Below, piece after piece: positions 13,672-14,825 of a stretch of 14,825 nucleotides of DNA (the first letter of the stretch is position 1; every line of letters starts with the position of its first letter). Below the pieces are notes generated by a model. It was not told the DNA's origin, searched no databases, and saw only the letters and a program-made list of their open reading frames with translations. Location of the stretch: NCBI GenBank assembly GCA_029932445.1, contig JAOZQB010000061.1:1-14825 (forward strand). Direction: 5' to 3'. Made by a program: the position numbers and the translations under genes. The stretch is from Bacteroidales bacterium (lineage in GTDB: Bacteria > Bacteroidota > Bacteroidia > Bacteroidales > JAADGE01).

Positions 13672-14699
13672 ATGATAAAGTCAATATTTCAAATATTATT
13701 AATTTTAATGTTCTTTCCATTTGATGGTAATTGCCAAAATGATACTATTAACCAAACTGACACATCTGGAAATAATTTTGGTTATTGGCGTTACATTTAT
13801 GAAAATGACACAATTAAATCACACGGACATTTCAAGATTATTAAAGAACCTTACAACGAAGAAGAGTTATTCATGAGAGGTATTTATACAAATAACTCTG
13901 ATTCAGTTTACGGTAAAATAAAATCATATAAAGACGGTAAATGGGAGTCTTTTGACAAGCATGGCAGATTAATAGAAAAGAAATATTTTATAAATGGATT
14001 TACTTCTACTAAAACAGAATTTGATTACAATACAAAAGGACGGTTGATTAAAACAGTAAAAAACGGCAGACAGACTTTTTACGGAACAAAACAAGACTTA
14101 TTAATTGACAATTTATCTTTTACTATATCCGGACAGATAAATGACACATATCAATCTAAAATAATTTTGGTGTCAAATTCAGACAAAGAAATTAAGTTGC
14201 ATTTTAAAACTAAATCAGATAGAGTTAAGATATTAAAGACTGATTACTTATTAAAACCAAAATTACCCACAGATTTTATATTTATTAATACTATAAAAGA
14301 AGGAGGTTATACAGACAAAATTGAATTAGAATTTATAACACTTGATACAAATAGAGTGGATATTATTGTTAATAGTTTCGGATATCATATATCTTCAAAT
14401 AACTTTCGGACAAAAAATAATGACTTAAAAACATTCAGACTTAAAGGAGATACATTAGTTTTAATAAGAAAATACAATTCATGCGAAATGAAAATATATG
14501 AAGATGATGGAAAAATAGATTTTAACTCAATAGAAGCAAGTAAAAAAGAAGTTTTGAAAACAATTCCTCTATCATTTGAACGTAATTTTATTGATTTATC
14601 AAAAATAAAGAAAGGAAATTATCTATTAAGAATTATTGATTATAAAAACGGAATTAATTTATATGCAAAATTAGAAAAAGAATAATAAACGAAGCCCAA
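13650..14699. repeat. Inverted repeats bracketing the last gene
   Basis: TTGGGCTTC at 13651-13659 and its perfect complement GAAGCCCAA at 14691-14699 sit 12 bp before the start and 5 bp after the stop of the same gene. The left copy extends to GTTGGGC, which fits the integron R' core pattern GTTRRRY. The right copy (GCCCAAT) fails the matching RYYYAAC. A 9-bp match has some chance of arising at random, but the tight placement is striking. Confidence 0.4.
13672..14685 (+). CDS. Exported protein with YwqK/MORN-like repeats
   Basis: A 337-residue protein with a hydrophobic signal peptide (about 1-21), so probably periplasmic or surface. Residues about 36-138 contain strand-turn repeats of the YwqK/MORN-variant type: GYWRYIY, YGKIKSYKDGKWESFD, KHGRLIEKKYFING and KGRLIKTVKNGRQTFYG. 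The remaining 200 residues alternate strands and may form two beta-sandwich domains (NLSFTISGQIND; KGDTLVLIRKYNSCEMKIYEDD); no named family was recognised. The ATG at 13672 is chosen over an in-frame TTG at 13648, because the latter adds eight residues in front of the signal peptide and overlaps the inverted repeat. The gene stands alone between 9-bp inverted repeats, and its DNA seems somewhat more AT-rich than its neighbours, which would fit acquisition as a unit. Confidence 0.75.
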   Translation: MIKSIFQILLILMFFPFDGNCQNDTINQTDTSGNNFGYWRYIYENDTIKSHGHFKIIKEPYNEEELFMRGIYTNNSDSVYGKIKSYKDGKWESFDKHGRLIEKKYFINGFTSTKTEFDYNTKGRLIKTVKNGRQTFYGTKQDLLIDNLSFTISGQINDTYQSKIILVSNSDKEIKLHFKTKSDRVKILKTDYLLKPKLPTDFIFINTIKEGGYTDKIELEFITLDTNRVDIIVNSFGYHISSNNFRTKNNDLKTFRLKGDTLVLIRKYNSCEMKIYEDDGKIDFNSIEASKKEVLKTIPLSFERNFIDLSKIKKGNYLLRIIDYKNGINLYAKLEKE

Positions 14700-14761
14700 T
14701 AAATATATAAAAAAAATAAGGGACACCAGCAATTTGAGAAGTAGCAACAAGTAACAAGCAC

Positions 14762-14784
14762 CGCAAAATCTTTTGCGATTTTGC
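14762..14784. repeat. Overlapping alternative hairpins
   Basis: CGCAAAA-TC-TTTTGCG (14762-14777) overlaps GCAAAATC-TTTTGC-GATTTTGC (14763-14784), so the strand can form either hairpin but not both. There is no following T-run. It lies 76 bp after the last gene and may be the start of a recombination-type or repeat sequence cut off by the window end. Confidence 0.4.
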
Positions 14785-14825
14785 TTTTGCAAATAATTTA
14801 AGAGGTCAAAAACCCAAAAATTTTT

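Noticed and set aside
14691..14825. A complete integron attC site after the last gene.
   Set aside because: The right core reads GCCCAAT, not RYYYAAC, and the window ends before any second core could be seen. Only cassette-like borders can be claimed.

Overview
The window looks like a chromosomal segment of a low-GC member of the Bacteroidota. Four things suggest this: the AT-rich codon use; families typical of that phylum (a DUF4924-type protein, a NamZ/DUF1343 lipoprotein, an ECF sigma / anti-sigma / DUF4097-like operon); promoter motifs of the Bacteroidota TTG...TAnnTTTG type; and the absence of Shine-Dalgarno sequences before almost all genes. No plasmid, phage, rRNA, tRNA or CRISPR feature was seen.

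Layout. Positions 1-663 hold at most the tail of one gene, followed by repeat-rich non-coding DNA containing a three-tier nested inverted repeat. A sanA-like gene (+) converges on a minus-strand group: a DUF4924-type gene, an ArsC/Spx-like thioredoxin-fold gene, a SAM methyltransferase and prfB. prfB needs a +1 frameshift at a site matching the E. coli one (AGGGGG TAT CTT TGA C). Divergent from prfB are a receiver-coupled class III adenylate cyclase and a NamZ-like exo-muramidase lipoprotein.

Positions 6641-6904 hold a 248-bp miniature inverted-repeat element with perfect 20-bp termini, a perfect 8-bp target duplication and an interior that folds into a multi-branched set of hairpins. It sits just upstream of an ECF sigma operon: sigma factor, putative single-pass anti-sigma protein and an exported DUF4097-like repeat protein. 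The promoter in front of the sigma gene (TGTAAC-N16-CGTC) recurs with identical spacing in front of a separate secreted-protein gene at 9413, so the window appears to contain both a regulator and a second member of its regulon. The 9413 gene also has a full AGGAGG ribosome binding site, rare in this phylum.

The right part holds an ApbE-type flavin transferase lipoprotein (-), a divergently transcribed GT2 glycosyltransferase, and a small Omp85-like outer-membrane protein with one POTRA domain. The last gene (13672-14685) is an exported YwqK/MORN-like protein bracketed by 9-bp inverted repeats, which gives it a cassette-like look. Much of the window concerns the cell envelope: SanA, NamZ, the ECF envelope-stress-type operon, ApbE, the glycosyltransferase and the Omp85-like protein. 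The strongest candidates for something little described are the hairpin-rich MITE and the ECF regulon with its two matching promoters.
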